Shown: positions 18,513 through 27,043 of the stretch, piece by piece
Layout of the letters: each line of letters opens with the position of its first letter
Numbering within the stretch: position 1 is the first letter of the stretch
NCBI RefSeq assembly: GCF_900659865.1
Contig: NZ_LR213772.1
Span: 1-64,000, forward strand
DNA from: Hyella patelloides LEGE 07179
GTDB taxonomy: Bacteria > Cyanobacteriota > Cyanobacteriia > Cyanobacteriales > Xenococcaceae
Direction: 5' to 3'
DNA: 64,000 nt
Translations under genes and position numbers: made by a program
The notes under the pieces: model-generated
Told to the model about the DNA's origin: nothing
The model's input: the letters and a program-made list of their open reading frames with translations, nothing else
Database searches by the model: none

Positions 18513-20045
18513 TTAGAGATTAGAATACAATTCCTTGATTTTGTTAATTACTTCTTCTATTGATAGACGATCGGTAATAATTTCTATAGCATCATCAGCT
18601 TTTTTTAATGGTGCGATCGCTCTATTACTATCTTTATTATCTCGCTCAATAATTTCTTGTTCTAACTGTTTTAAATTAATATCTTTATAGCCTTGATTTT
18701 GTAAATCTGAGAGTCTTCTTTTAGCTCTTTCTTGAGGAGAAGCGGTTAAGAAAATTTTCAACTCAGCATCAGGAAAAACGTTAGTACCAATATCTCTACC
18801 TTCGGCAATAATTCCCCCTTCCACACCATAATTTTGTTGTGCTTGGACTAACTCTTTTCTGACAGCAGCTTGAGCGGAAATTGCCGATACATTAGCCGTA
18901 ACTTCTGGTGTGCGAATTGCTTGGGTAACTTCTTGTTGATTAATATAAACTTCTACAGGAAGATGAGGTGTATTACCAGGAATTAAATCTATTTTGACTC
19001 CTTTAACGATCTTAGCTACTGCTGATTCATCATCTACAACAATCTGAGAATTCATTACCAGCCAAGTTACTGCACGGTACATTGCACCCGTATCTAAATA
19101 AAGTAAACCCAACTCTTTTGCCACGCGACGGGTAACCGTAGACTTTCCTGCTCCTGCTGGGCCATCAATAGCCACAATAGGCTGACGCAATATTATATTA
19201 TCAATTAAACGAGTCTTTCCCAAATGAGCAGCGATCGCCAATAATCCTGTTTTTTCCACTATCGTTAAAGGCTGTAAGGTTGCGGGATCGACTAATTCCA
19301 CATACTGCATCTTAACTTCTGGGATAGTAGCTAACTGGTTTTTCACCGTTTTTATTAAACTAGCAGTTTCCTTGATGCCTTTTCTAAAAGCGATCGCTGC
19401 TTGTTGTAAACTACGATGTAAAATAGTCGCTTGGGTTTTCTCTTCTGGGGTTAAATACTGATTGCGGGAGCTTAAAGCGAGTCCCGATTCTTCCCTAACA
19501 ATCTGACAACCCACAATGTTTACAGGAAGATTGAAGTCAATAACTAAACGACGAATAATAGCTAACTGTTGAGCATCTTTTTGACCAAAATAAGCGCGAT
19601 CGGGCTGTACAATATTTAATAGTTTTGTAACTATGGTGGCTACTCCTATAAAATGTCCAGGGCGATATTTACCGCATAAACCAGAAGTCATCGACTCAGG
19701 AGGAATTACTGTGGTGGTGTTAGTTTGAGTTTCGGTGTCTCCTGTAACGCCAATTTCTTCTACGGAAGGAGCAAAAACAATCTTCACCCCCAATTTTTCA
19801 CATAATTGACAATCAGCTTCTACATTACGGGGATATTGTGCTAAATCTTCATGAGGAGCAAACTGTAGGGGATTTACAAAAATGCTTACTACTACAGCAT
19901 CGCATTCACTAATTGCTCTTTTAATTAAACTAATATGACCTTGATGTAATGCTCCCATAGTAGGCACTAAACCTACTTGTTTTTCCTTTAATTTAATATT
20001 ATTAAGGGCTGTTCGTAGTTCAAGGAGATTATAAATAATAAGCAT
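18513..20045 (-). CDS. panC/cmk: Bifunctional pantoate--beta-alanine ligase / cytidylate kinase
   Basis: 510 residues. The N-terminal about 280 are PanC: VPTMGALHQGHISLIKRA (HIGH-type ATP site), VFVNPLQF-like VSIFVNPLQFAPHEDL, FGQKDAQQL and LALSSRNQYLTPEE. From about 288 the chain becomes Cmk: VAIDGPAGAGKSTVTRRVA (P-loop), YLDTGAMYRAVTW and EGRDIGTNVFP. PanC joins pantoate and beta-alanine to make pantothenate for CoA, and Cmk phosphorylates CMP and dCMP. This fusion is characteristic of cyanobacteria. The ATG start gives MLIIYNLLELRTAL. Confidence 0.96.
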   Translation of the reverse strand: MLIIYNLLELRTALNNIKLKEKQVGLVPTMGALHQGHISLIKRAISECDAVVVSIFVNPLQFAPHEDLAQYPRNVEADCQLCEKLGVKIVFAPSVEEIGVTGDTETQTNTTTVIPPESMTSGLCGKYRPGHFIGVATIVTKLLNIVQPDRAYFGQKDAQQLAIIRRLVIDFNLPVNIVGCQIVREESGLALSSRNQYLTPEEKTQATILHRSLQQAAIAFRKGIKETASLIKTVKNQLATIPEVKMQYVELVDPATLQPLTIVEKTGLLAIAAHLGKTRLIDNIILRQPIVAIDGPAGAGKSTVTRRVAKELGLLYLDTGAMYRAVTWLVMNSQIVVDDESAVAKIVKGVKIDLIPGNTPHLPVEVYINQQEVTQAIRTPEVTANVSAISAQAAVRKELVQAQQNYGVEGGIIAEGRDIGTNVFPDAELKIFLTASPQERAKRRLSDLQNQGYKDINLKQLEQEIIERDNKDSNRAIAPLKKADDAIEIITDRLSIEEVINKIKELYSNL

Positions 20046-20237
20046 TTTTGTAGGAACTTAAAATATCAAATAATTAGTAATTGGTAATTAGAAAACTGAT
20101 ACGCGATCGATATCAAAATTTTTTCTGGCGGTTCTAAGATAACTGTAATATCAATAAGATCGCTTAATTACAAGCTAGATATTTATGAATAATACCAATT
20201 TGATAAATGGAAAGCTACACATAAATTCAATCTAAAG

Positions 20238-20286
20238 GTAGGGTGGGCATTGCACTAAAGTACTAGCTTTGCGTCGCCCACCCTAC
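20238..20286. repeat. Palindromic GTAGGGTGGGC repeat, right copy
   Basis: GTAGGGTGGGC at the left end and GCCCACCCTAC at the right end are exact inverted repeats. It is the opposite-orientation partner of the repeat at 18424-18471. It sits in the 467-bp gap upstream of panC-cmk (20046-20512), where I find no gene. Confidence 0.75.
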
Positions 20287-20366
20287 AATTCACCTAATTT
20301 ATCATCAATCTCCAAATCATTTGTTGGAGGATATAAAACAACTGTAATATCGAACCGTTAAACTCT

Positions 20367-20394
20367 GTAGAGACGCGATATATCGCGTCTCTAC
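20367..20394. repeat. 28-bp perfect palindrome
   Basis: GTAGAGACGCGATA is followed at once by its exact reverse complement TATCGCGTCTCTAC with no spacer. It may be an interspersed palindrome of the type common in cyanobacterial intergenic DNA; a protein-binding site is the alternative. Confidence 0.75.
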
Positions 20395-20512
20395 AATCAA
20401 TATTTATTGGGGATTTTCTAAAACGGATTTGGTATTAGATATTTATGGGTAAGACGAGATTTAATCTGACGTAATTTGATATTGAATGATTCTTTACAAG
20501 ATATAAGTACCG

Positions 20513-22708
20513 TTAAGCAAAATCTAAAACCCAACGTCTAAATAATTCCACAATGATGCGATAGTTTCCCTCTTGTTCTGTTTCTGTAATTACATCATGA
20601 CGAATTAGAACTGAGATCGCAGTTTCTAAAGTTTTTCTCTCTAAACCAGTTACAGATTCTAGATGATCTAAACTCAACCCTTCGGAATTAGGAGCTAAAG
20701 CTCTAATAATATCTCTTTGTCCTGGTGCATCTTGGGCTGCTTGTCCCCAAACTCCTTCAAAATAATAACGTCCTTGCTGGAAGAAGTTTTGATTGATTAC
20801 TGCTTCGACATCTTCTACAGTAAAGGTGTTACTGTGGGAAATGTTTTGTTCAAATACTCGATCGTTGTAGTTGCGGACTAACTGAAAACCAATTAACTGC
20901 ACTAGATAGGGTTGTCCTGAAGTTAGGAAATAGATTAAGTCTAGTGCTTCTCCTGTATAGTCGAGAAGGAATTCTTGATTTTCTGGATTTCGATCCCCCC
21001 TAGCTCCCCTTATTAAGGAGGGGGTGTCGGAGGTTGTTGATAAGGAGGGAATATCAGGAATGGGATTGGCGAGAATAGTTTTAGTTGCACCTTTGTTGAG
21101 GAAGCTTACATGAATATTAATCACACTAGCAAAGAAGGGTTGAAAGTAATCTGCTGTCATTTCTTCTAGGGTATGTAAACCAGCGAAAGCAAAGGCGATT
21201 TTTTCGGGATTCATTTGCACTAAACCCCTTAAGGAACTCATAAAAGATGGTTCAATTTGTCCCCGTTGGATTAATTCTTCGATAGTTTCAAATTCATCTA
21301 GGGCAATAACTAAACCTTTATAAGACATATTTGCAATGACTTGTTTCAGGTAACGTTCAAAAGTGCGTTGAGGGAGTTTCAAAAATGTATCATCATCAGG
21401 AGCAAGAATATTAAAAGCTGTGGCAATTTCATCACTAATTGCCATCAACACTTCTGCCACACCCTGAGAAACTGCGCCTAAACGCTGCAAATTAATATAA
21501 ATAACTTTGACTCCTGCGCCAGTGCAATTAGCCATATTCACCAGGATAGATGTTTTTCCCATCCTACGATGTCCATACAAAACCACAGATTGTAATTGAT
21601 TACCAGTAATCCATAATGCTTCTAGTTGACGCAGGATATCTTCTCTACCCACAAATAAACCACCTGTAACGGGATTCCCAATAACATAGGGATTACGCAC
21701 TGGTTGAGTGATGGTAACATTACCAATCTCCTTACCAATTCTCTCTAAAGATTGTTTCCAAGTTTCCGCAATATCAACAATTAAAGCTCTTTCTGCTTCG
21801 AGAATAGTATCTTGGTTATCAATTACCTCTGTTAGCTCCCCAATAGCGCGACTGTAGGCAAAAGACTTGGTATTACGGGAAACACTGTGCTGAATTAGTT
21901 TAATATCTTCTACTACTCTTCTGAGGCTATTCATGGTTTGCCAAGTGGTGGGGCGTAATAAGTTTTCTGTGGGAAAATTGGGAATGGTGAGATGAGCAAT
22001 ATTATTTGGTGTTTTAGCTTCCTGAAACACAGCTAAAGTTTGTGCCAAAATAAAGACTTCTTCTCCGTAAAGCAAATCACGCACGACGGCAAAAGCTTCT
22101 GTTGCCTTGTCTGGTTTTTTTTCGTGAAGATACCAAAAACCAGCAGCAGTAGAACGAGCAGAAGTGTCTAATCGAATATCTGCAATGAATTTATCTTTGA
22201 CTCTTTGTTTACAATTTTTAGGAATAAAAAAGAACAACGGAAAATTTACCAAAGTTTCCATAAAATTTGATTTTAGTTCGGCTTCGATAGAAGCTGAAGC
22301 GAAACGCAGTAAGTTCCAATCATAAGGATTTTGAGCTAGTTGAGTCACGCGAAAAATAATTTGTTCAGTAGGAATTTTCGCCAATACCTGATTGACAGCA
22401 GACATTACTGGAATAAATTGCAAAGAATATTGCAAAACTTGATTGAGATTATATAAACCAGTTTCCCAATCTTTTATTAGCCAATTCTGAAAACAAATGT
22501 TTAGCTTGGGTAAGGGTAATAATGTTACACGGGGAAATAGTCTGTTTTTATTTTGAATTGAAAGTGAATTTACTGGGGTGCTGATTAACCAATTTTCAGG
22601 ACGAATTGTTGCCACGCCCCCTGCCACGCGAGATGCCACGCCCCCTGCCACGCCCCCTGCCACGCATGCCGCCCGCCTAATGCCACGCCCCCTGCCACGC
22701 CGAACCAA
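20513..22708 (-). CDS. AAA/STAND-type ATPase, C-terminal part of a frameshifted membrane-ATPase gene
   Basis: The upstream limit of this frame is not a true start. Its first about 35 residues are a GGVA repeat that belongs to the gene beginning at 23019; a one-base change at 22658-22668 splits the two. The real content is a helical N-terminal region, then an ORC/STAND-like ATPase: GNPVTGGLFVGREDILRQLE, P-loop LYGHRRMGKTSIL, Walker B GLVIALDEFE, and a C-terminal winged-helix-like segment (RDIIRALAPNSEGLSLDHL, VLIRHDVITETEQEGNYRI, FRRWV). A segment near 20992-21030 (SDTPSLIRGARGDRN) comes from a palindromic repeat. Neighbours encode a trypsin-ATPase and Trypco1, which points to a conflict or cell-quality-control system; this would be its NTPase switch. 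Confidence 0.75.
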   Translation of the reverse strand: MVRRGRGRGIRRAACVAGGVAGGVASRVAGGVATIRPENWLISTPVNSLSIQNKNRLFPRVTLLPLPKLNICFQNWLIKDWETGLYNLNQVLQYSLQFIPVMSAVNQVLAKIPTEQIIFRVTQLAQNPYDWNLLRFASASIEAELKSNFMETLVNFPLFFFIPKNCKQRVKDKFIADIRLDTSARSTAAGFWYLHEKKPDKATEAFAVVRDLLYGEEVFILAQTLAVFQEAKTPNNIAHLTIPNFPTENLLRPTTWQTMNSLRRVVEDIKLIQHSVSRNTKSFAYSRAIGELTEVIDNQDTILEAERALIVDIAETWKQSLERIGKEIGNVTITQPVRNPYVIGNPVTGGLFVGREDILRQLEALWITGNQLQSVVLYGHRRMGKTSILVNMANCTGAGVKVIYINLQRLGAVSQGVAEVLMAISDEIATAFNILAPDDDTFLKLPQRTFERYLKQVIANMSYKGLVIALDEFETIEELIQRGQIEPSFMSSLRGLVQMNPEKIAFAFAGLHTLEEMTADYFQPFFASVINIHVSFLNKGATKTILANPIPDIPSLSTTSDTPSLIRGARGDRNPENQEFLLDYTGEALDLIYFLTSGQPYLVQLIGFQLVRNYNDRVFEQNISHSNTFTVEDVEAVINQNFFQQGRYYFEGVWGQAAQDAPGQRDIIRALAPNSEGLSLDHLESVTGLERKTLETAISVLIRHDVITETEQEGNYRIIVELFRRWVLDFA
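20992..21030. repeat. C-rich palindromic repeat lying inside a coding sequence
   Basis: CCCCCCTAGCTCCCCTTATT followed by AAGGAGGGGG resembles the intergenic palindromes at 31636-31654 and 31751-31781. It keeps the ATPase frame open and adds about 13 residues between ATPase elements. Confidence 0.65.
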
Positions 22709-23019
22709 TCAACCTCAATACCTATCTGTTCTAGGAATTGACATAGTAGAGGTGGGATAATGACGGTTAAGATTACGCCTTGCAATAGTAAATTACGCTG
22801 AACAGAATTTTGACCTAATATTTGCCATCCTTTACGCGCACTCATTTCTGTATCAGGAATATAGCCACCACCAAAAGTATCTAAATACCACCGCAAAGCT
22901 TGGGGAAAATAAAACACCCAATACAGTAAACGTAAATAGTCTAAAGGATTCCTTAGAGATAAAGGACGTTTCAGTTTAGGGGCTAAATCTAATTTGGGTA
23001 CAGAATTATCTTTACTCAT
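22585..23019 (-). CDS. Membrane N-terminal part of the frameshifted ATPase gene
   Basis: This frame encodes the authentic N-terminus: a basic cytoplasmic start (MSKDNSVPKLDLAPKLKRPL), two hydrophobic segments (YLRLLYWVFYFPQALRWYL and NLLLQGVILTVIIPPLLCQF) and then EVDWFGVAGGVALGG, the beginning of a Gly-Val-Ala repeat. After GGVALGG the frame changes to HAWQGAWQGAW because one base is missing from a 12-bp unit, and it stops. Restoring that base would continue the GGVA repeat into the ATPase at 22600. It overlaps the trypsin-ATPase gene by 8 bp (23012-23019), so translation is probably coupled. Confidence 0.7.
   Translation of the reverse strand: MSKDNSVPKLDLAPKLKRPLSLRNPLDYLRLLYWVFYFPQALRWYLDTFGGGYIPDTEMSARKGWQILGQNSVQRNLLLQGVILTVIIPPLLCQFLEQIGIEVDWFGVAGGVALGGRHAWQGAWQGAWHLAWQGAWQQFVLKIG
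22610..22704 (-). repeat. 12-bp tandem repeat encoding Gly-Gly-Val-Ala, with one 11-bp unit
   Basis: On the plus strand the unit is TGCCACGCCCCC. Units lie at 22610, 22622, 22634, 22646, 22658 (only 11 bases), 22669 (divergent), 22681 and 22693. Total 95 bp is eight units minus one base. The minus-strand unit GGGGGCGTGGCA reads Gly-Gly-Val-Ala in the ATPase frame and Gln-Gly-Ala-Trp in the other. Confidence 0.85.
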
Positions 23020-24280
23020 GGCATTTTTGGCGATAAAGCTGATGACACAATCGCATTACTTGTTTAGGATGACCTTTACTATTAGCAATAATTGTAGCTA
23101 TCTCATCTGTAGTGAAGCGAATGGAGTTATTTTGCAAACAGAAATTAATAAAATTATTAGTAGTTATTTCATTCCAATAAGAGATTATTTCTTCAACACA
23201 GATATTTTCAAAAGGAGATACCATACTACTATCAGAAAATAAACGATTCAAAGGCTTATTTACTGCAATCACTAACCGTAAAGAAGCATCCACTCCCTCG
23301 GCTAAGGCGCGAATTTGACTACGGATTTGATTAGTAAATCCTGACCATGTCATTTTTTCTACATTATCTAAAATTAATAATAATTTGTGTTTTTTTAGTT
23401 CGCGGGATAGTCTATAGCCTTTACTTAAAGTAATACCTACAAGATCGCACAAAGCAACATAAAAATCTTCTTCATCACAAATATTACCTAAATCAAGATA
23501 AATAGGTTTACGAAGAGACTTTAATTGACTAACTGCTTGCTGTTCAATAACTCTTAGTACAGAAGATTTACCAATCTCTGCTTCGCCAATTATGGCAACA
23601 CTATTATTATTATTTAAAAGTTCAAATATTTGCTTGACTTCTTTTTCTCTGCCAAAAACTAACTTATAATTATCAATTCTTCCTCCTAAATGATTAAAAG
23701 GGTTATCCAAGATAATTTTTGGTTTTAACTCAAAAAAATGATCAAAAATAAGCGCAGTCGAAACACCTCTACCACCTAGATCGGTGTAAATATCCCGACT
23801 TCTTTTAATTAAGCCACAAATCTTACCTGTTTCTTTGTTTAATAAAGGCGCACCGCTAAATCCTGGCTGTACTTGTTCCCCTCGAAATGTCATTAACGGT
23901 GGCTCGTCTCCAGTCAGATCGGTATAAATAAAATCTCTAGGATCGCCGTTAGGATAATCATCGGTGTAACCAAAAGAATATAATTTATCTCCGTTATTCA
24001 CAGAAGCATCTAGAACAACACAGGGATGTTCGGTAATAGGCTGCTCAAACTTTAGCAAGGCTAAATCTACTTGGGGATTTGTGCGTAACTTATAAATATT
24101 GACGTTATGTTCTACATTCTGCCAATAAACCTTAATGACTGTAATCGGTTTACGCCCATCACCTTCAGTAACAACATGAGCGCAAGTCAAAATTAATCCA
24201 GATGCAACAAAAAAACCAGTTCCAGATTGGCTTCCAGCTTTTATTCTTACTGTATAATCCCTCAACTCTTCTGATTGCAT
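23012..24280 (-). CDS. Trypsin-like serine protease fused to a STAND/AAA-type ATPase
   Basis: 422 residues. Residues 1-165 are a trypsin-fold protease: TGFFVASGLILTCAHVV (His35), VDLALLKFE (Asp72) and QPGFSGAPLLNKETGKICGLI (Ser142) give a complete triad. Residues about 195-420 hold an ATPase: LVFGREKEVKQIFELL, P-loop IGEAEIGKSSV (about 231-241) and Walker B KLLLILDNVEKM. There is no signal peptide, so it works in the cytoplasm. It starts 15 bp after the Trypco1 stop and overlaps the next gene by 8 bp, a tight operon. Trypsin domains paired with Trypco1 and NTPases are known from predicted cyanobacterial and actinobacterial conflict systems in which the ATPase licenses the protease. The trigger and substrate here are unknown. 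Confidence 0.88.
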   Translation of the reverse strand: MQSEELRDYTVRIKAGSQSGTGFFVASGLILTCAHVVTEGDGRKPITVIKVYWQNVEHNVNIYKLRTNPQVDLALLKFEQPITEHPCVVLDASVNNGDKLYSFGYTDDYPNGDPRDFIYTDLTGDEPPLMTFRGEQVQPGFSGAPLLNKETGKICGLIKRSRDIYTDLGGRGVSTALIFDHFFELKPKIILDNPFNHLGGRIDNYKLVFGREKEVKQIFELLNNNNSVAIIGEAEIGKSSVLRVIEQQAVSQLKSLRKPIYLDLGNICDEEDFYVALCDLVGITLSKGYRLSRELKKHKLLLILDNVEKMTWSGFTNQIRSQIRALAEGVDASLRLVIAVNKPLNRLFSDSSMVSPFENICVEEIISYWNEITTNNFINFCLQNNSIRFTTDEIATIIANSKGHPKQVMRLCHQLYRQKCHE

Positions 24281-24295
24281 CTCAGATAACTAAAA

Positions 24296-24592
24296 TTACT
24301 TACCCCACTGGAGAGTAAGCTTCAGATTGGCTTTATTAGAACCATCAACAATTAAAGTAGTTAATTTGCCTGACTTTACCACAATATCAAAGCCAATTTC
24401 CACTGTTGCTTTATCTGGTTTAACCTTATTGATGCTAGTCGCCAGAGCTTGAGTAACAGCTTCGATGGTGTCAGTTACTCCTTGAAAAGAGAGAGTAGAG
24501 ACATCTTGTTCTCCGCCTAAATCTCTAGCTTGAACAAGTACAGTGAGATCGTCACCAACTTTGACAGGAATAGTGCGAGTGCGAGATTCCAT
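24296..24592 (-). CDS. Trypsin-co-occurring domain 1 protein (Trypco1, CU044_2847-like)
   Basis: 98 residues of beta-rich sequence. The pattern VKVGDDLTVLVQARD at the start, a helix (GVTDTIEAVTQALATSINKV), then KATVEIGFDIVVKSGKLTTLIVDGSNKANLKLTLQW matches the Trypco1 domain, where the EFG/EIG strand and the terminal KxTLxW strand are characteristic. In known contexts it is encoded beside trypsin-like proteases, as here, and is thought to be a partner or regulator of the protease. It is first in the operon. The ATG start is followed by MESRTRTIPV. Confidence 0.88.
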   Translation of the reverse strand: MESRTRTIPVKVGDDLTVLVQARDLGGEQDVSTLSFQGVTDTIEAVTQALATSINKVKPDKATVEIGFDIVVKSGKLTTLIVDGSNKANLKLTLQWGK

Positions 24593-24882
24593 ATTTGATT
24601 TAAGAAATTAAAATTAGTAGAATCTAACTTATCTTATCGAAACTTTCCCGATTCAGAACACAAATTTTAAAATTGCGGACTCGGCAGAGCCGAGGCGCTG
24701 CGCGATCGCATTTCTCTCTTGACTCACCATAGTGCCACCACATCCGCAAAATTTCAATCCTATTTTGCGAATCTAAAATCTCATCAACAAGACGATGTTG
24801 CTACATTAATCAGACATTCACTGAATGCTCTCTAGAGATTATCCTGAAAAGAAAGCAATCAATAAAATCAATTCTGGTAAAC

Positions 24883-26409
24883 TTGACTAGCAAAAATGCG
24901 ATCGAAGTAGAAGTTCATACTTCCCTAAGAGATTTTATCCGACAACAGGGAAATCGAGGATGGCCCCACCATTTAACGATGGCTCGTTTAGTAGCGAGAG
25001 CGTTACGGTTGGGTAATCCTGCTTTGATGCAAACGGAAAGTAGTATCCATCGCTATTGTCTTAGTTATTTAATGCCAGCTTTAATGGGAGATTGGTCTGT
25101 TATTATTGTTACTCCCCAAGAAGTCCAGCAACAGCTAATAAAGCAAGAAATTCCCTTACTACAAAATTGGCTGGGAATTGATAAATCTGTCAGAATAGGT
25201 TCACAATGGCAACCCGAAGATCGTATCCTCTTAACTACCCCTGAAACTTGGTTGAGCGATCGCTTATACCAGAAAAACAGCTTTCCCGACAACATACCGA
25301 CGATTATCGATCGCGCTGATGATTTGGAAGAGTGGACGAGACAACAATTGACTAATAGGGTAGAAATCTCTGATTGGCATGAATTATTACACCACAACCA
25401 AGAGCTTGCCGAGTTAATTCGTAATGTCAGAGTAAAACTGACCAAATCAATCTTCGAGCATCCCCCCAATCGCTATGAATGTTACAGGTTAGAGAAAACA
25501 GAAATCAGGCTGATTATTGAGCTTTGTAATGATATTAGTATAGAAGGTAATCTAACAGCTAAATTTGAGCAGTTATGGCAATCTTTAGCTACAACAAACC
25601 TGAAATCCCGCCACAAAAACTTATTTTGGGTTGTTCGCGATCGCGTTAAAGGTCTTTTTACGATTTTTTTAGCTCCTGGGGAAGTAGCCACCCCGTTAAA
25701 ATCTATTTGGTCACAGCAGCCTGTAGTATTGATTGGTAGCTTTTTAGATCGTGAACCCAAAGCACCTACTTATCGAGAAAAATTGGGTTTACCTGAAATT
25801 TTAGCGGTTAAATTTTCTCCCAATCAACAAAACGATTTTATTCGCTTATTTGTGCCAGATCGCTTTCCTTTAGCCAATACTCCAGAGTATAGCCGAGCTT
25901 TAATGGCAAAAATTTATACTCTAGTGGGTTTTACCAACAATAATCGAAAATCTGCCGTTATCTTAGTCGAAGATGTCCCCCTCAGAGGACAAGTAGCTTC
26001 GGCTTTAGCAGCCAAATACGGCACAAAAGTACGTGTAGACAATACAGAATTAGCTAAAGATGGAATTTTAGTCTGTGGTTGGCAATTTTGGAAACAACAT
26101 CAAGATCGCATTGTGACACCCCAACTACTAATTATGACTACTCTACCGCTACCATCTTTAGAACATCCGCTAGTGGCTAGTAGGGTGGCTCACTATAAAT
26201 ATAAACGTCAAGACTGGTTTCGCCTCTATCTCTTACCTACAGCATTAAAGACGATCCAACAAGCACTTATTCCTCTGAGGGAATCTCAAGGCACTGTGGC
26301 ACTTTTAGATAGTAGAGTAAACTTCCGTAGTTATGGTAAAACCATTTTATCTGTTTTAGAACCCTGCGCTCGCTTTAACTACATCGACCCCACTTGGTTT
26401 TTAAATTAA
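24883..26409 (+). CDS. DinG-related helicase-like protein with degenerate P-loop
   Basis: 508 residues from a TTG start; the next ATG lies 32 codons in, inside conserved sequence. The N-terminal block GWPHHLTMARLVARALRLGNPALMQTESSIHRYCLSYLMPAL and the C-terminal block WFRLYLLPTALKTIQQALIPLRESQGTVALLDSR align in style with cyanobacterial DinG-type superfamily 2 helicases, where the last region is motif VI. The expected Walker A GKS/T is replaced by TESSIHRY, and the DEAH box is replaced by IIDRADDLEEW. ATP hydrolysis is therefore doubtful; it may have a structural DNA-repair or recombination role. It is divergent from the trypsin operon. Confidence 0.75.
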   Translation: MTSKNAIEVEVHTSLRDFIRQQGNRGWPHHLTMARLVARALRLGNPALMQTESSIHRYCLSYLMPALMGDWSVIIVTPQEVQQQLIKQEIPLLQNWLGIDKSVRIGSQWQPEDRILLTTPETWLSDRLYQKNSFPDNIPTIIDRADDLEEWTRQQLTNRVEISDWHELLHHNQELAELIRNVRVKLTKSIFEHPPNRYECYRLEKTEIRLIIELCNDISIEGNLTAKFEQLWQSLATTNLKSRHKNLFWVVRDRVKGLFTIFLAPGEVATPLKSIWSQQPVVLIGSFLDREPKAPTYREKLGLPEILAVKFSPNQQNDFIRLFVPDRFPLANTPEYSRALMAKIYTLVGFTNNNRKSAVILVEDVPLRGQVASALAAKYGTKVRVDNTELAKDGILVCGWQFWKQHQDRIVTPQLLIMTTLPLPSLEHPLVASRVAHYKYKRQDWFRLYLLPTALKTIQQALIPLRESQGTVALLDSRVNFRSYGKTILSVLEPCARFNYIDPTWFLN

Positions 26410-26643
26410 CAGCCTAAATTAGTTTATGAGTTTGCTTAACAAAAATTCTAGATTTCTGTGGTAAATTTTTTAACCGTATCTCAATTAAAGATGCTAGCAT
26501 AAGGTCTGGGAACAAAGATATATAGAATTTGCATTCAATATTGTTGGGTTTAACTACAAATTTTTTGGTCTAGCTCTTTATAGAAGAATTCTAATCATAT
26601 CGTCTCTCTCAACGCAACATTTATCATGGAGACAATCCATCTT

Positions 26644-26934
26644 ATGTCAATTTATGTAGGCAATTTATCCTACGAAGTCAACCAAGAAGACTTAAATGAA
26701 GTCTTTACCGAATATGGAACTGTTAAGCGAGTTCATATTCCTACCGATCGTGAAACTGGGCGTGTCCGTGGTTTTGCTTTTGTAGAGATGGAATCGGAAG
26801 CTGATGAGGATAAAGCTATTGAAGCTCTGGATGGAGCGGAATGGATGAATCGAAGTCTTAAGGTTAACAAAGCCAGACCTCGCGAAAACCGAAGTTCCTT
26901 TGGTGGTGGTGGTCGTCGAAACAATCGCTTTTAA
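26644..26934 (+). CDS. RRM-type RNA-binding protein
   Basis: 96 residues from the ATG at 26644. An upstream in-frame ATG at 26626 overlaps the GGAG that serves as ribosome-binding site, so the shorter form is chosen. One RRM shows RNP2 IYVGNL and RNP1 RGFAFVEM, followed by a short Gly/Arg tail (GGGGRRNN). Cyanobacterial members (Rbp family) bind RNA and several are cold-induced. The 200-bp leader upstream could carry thermoregulation, but nothing in it proves this. Confidence 0.92.
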   Translation: MSIYVGNLSYEVNQEDLNEVFTEYGTVKRVHIPTDRETGRVRGFAFVEMESEADEDKAIEALDGAEWMNRSLKVNKARPRENRSSFGGGGRRNNRF

Positions 26935-26964
26935 GCCTTTAACTTATTTAAATTTAATAACGCT

Positions 26965-27018
26965 TCTGGGAATCATGCGGATTAATTCCACGAACATTTC
27001 CCCAGAGGTGTTTTTTTT
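26965..27018 (+). terminator. Probable rho-independent terminator after the RRM gene
   Basis: TCTGGG (26965-26970) pairs with CCCAGA (27001-27006), extended by AA/TT, and a T8 run follows at 27011-27018. It separates the RRM gene from the small basic-protein gene at 27044. Confidence 0.5.
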
Positions 27019-27043
27019 GTTTCAATGGAGATCGATCTAATTA

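Noticed and set aside
22578-22760. CRISPR-like reading of the short repeats
   Set aside because: The units are 12 bp, contiguous and in coding frame, without spacers.
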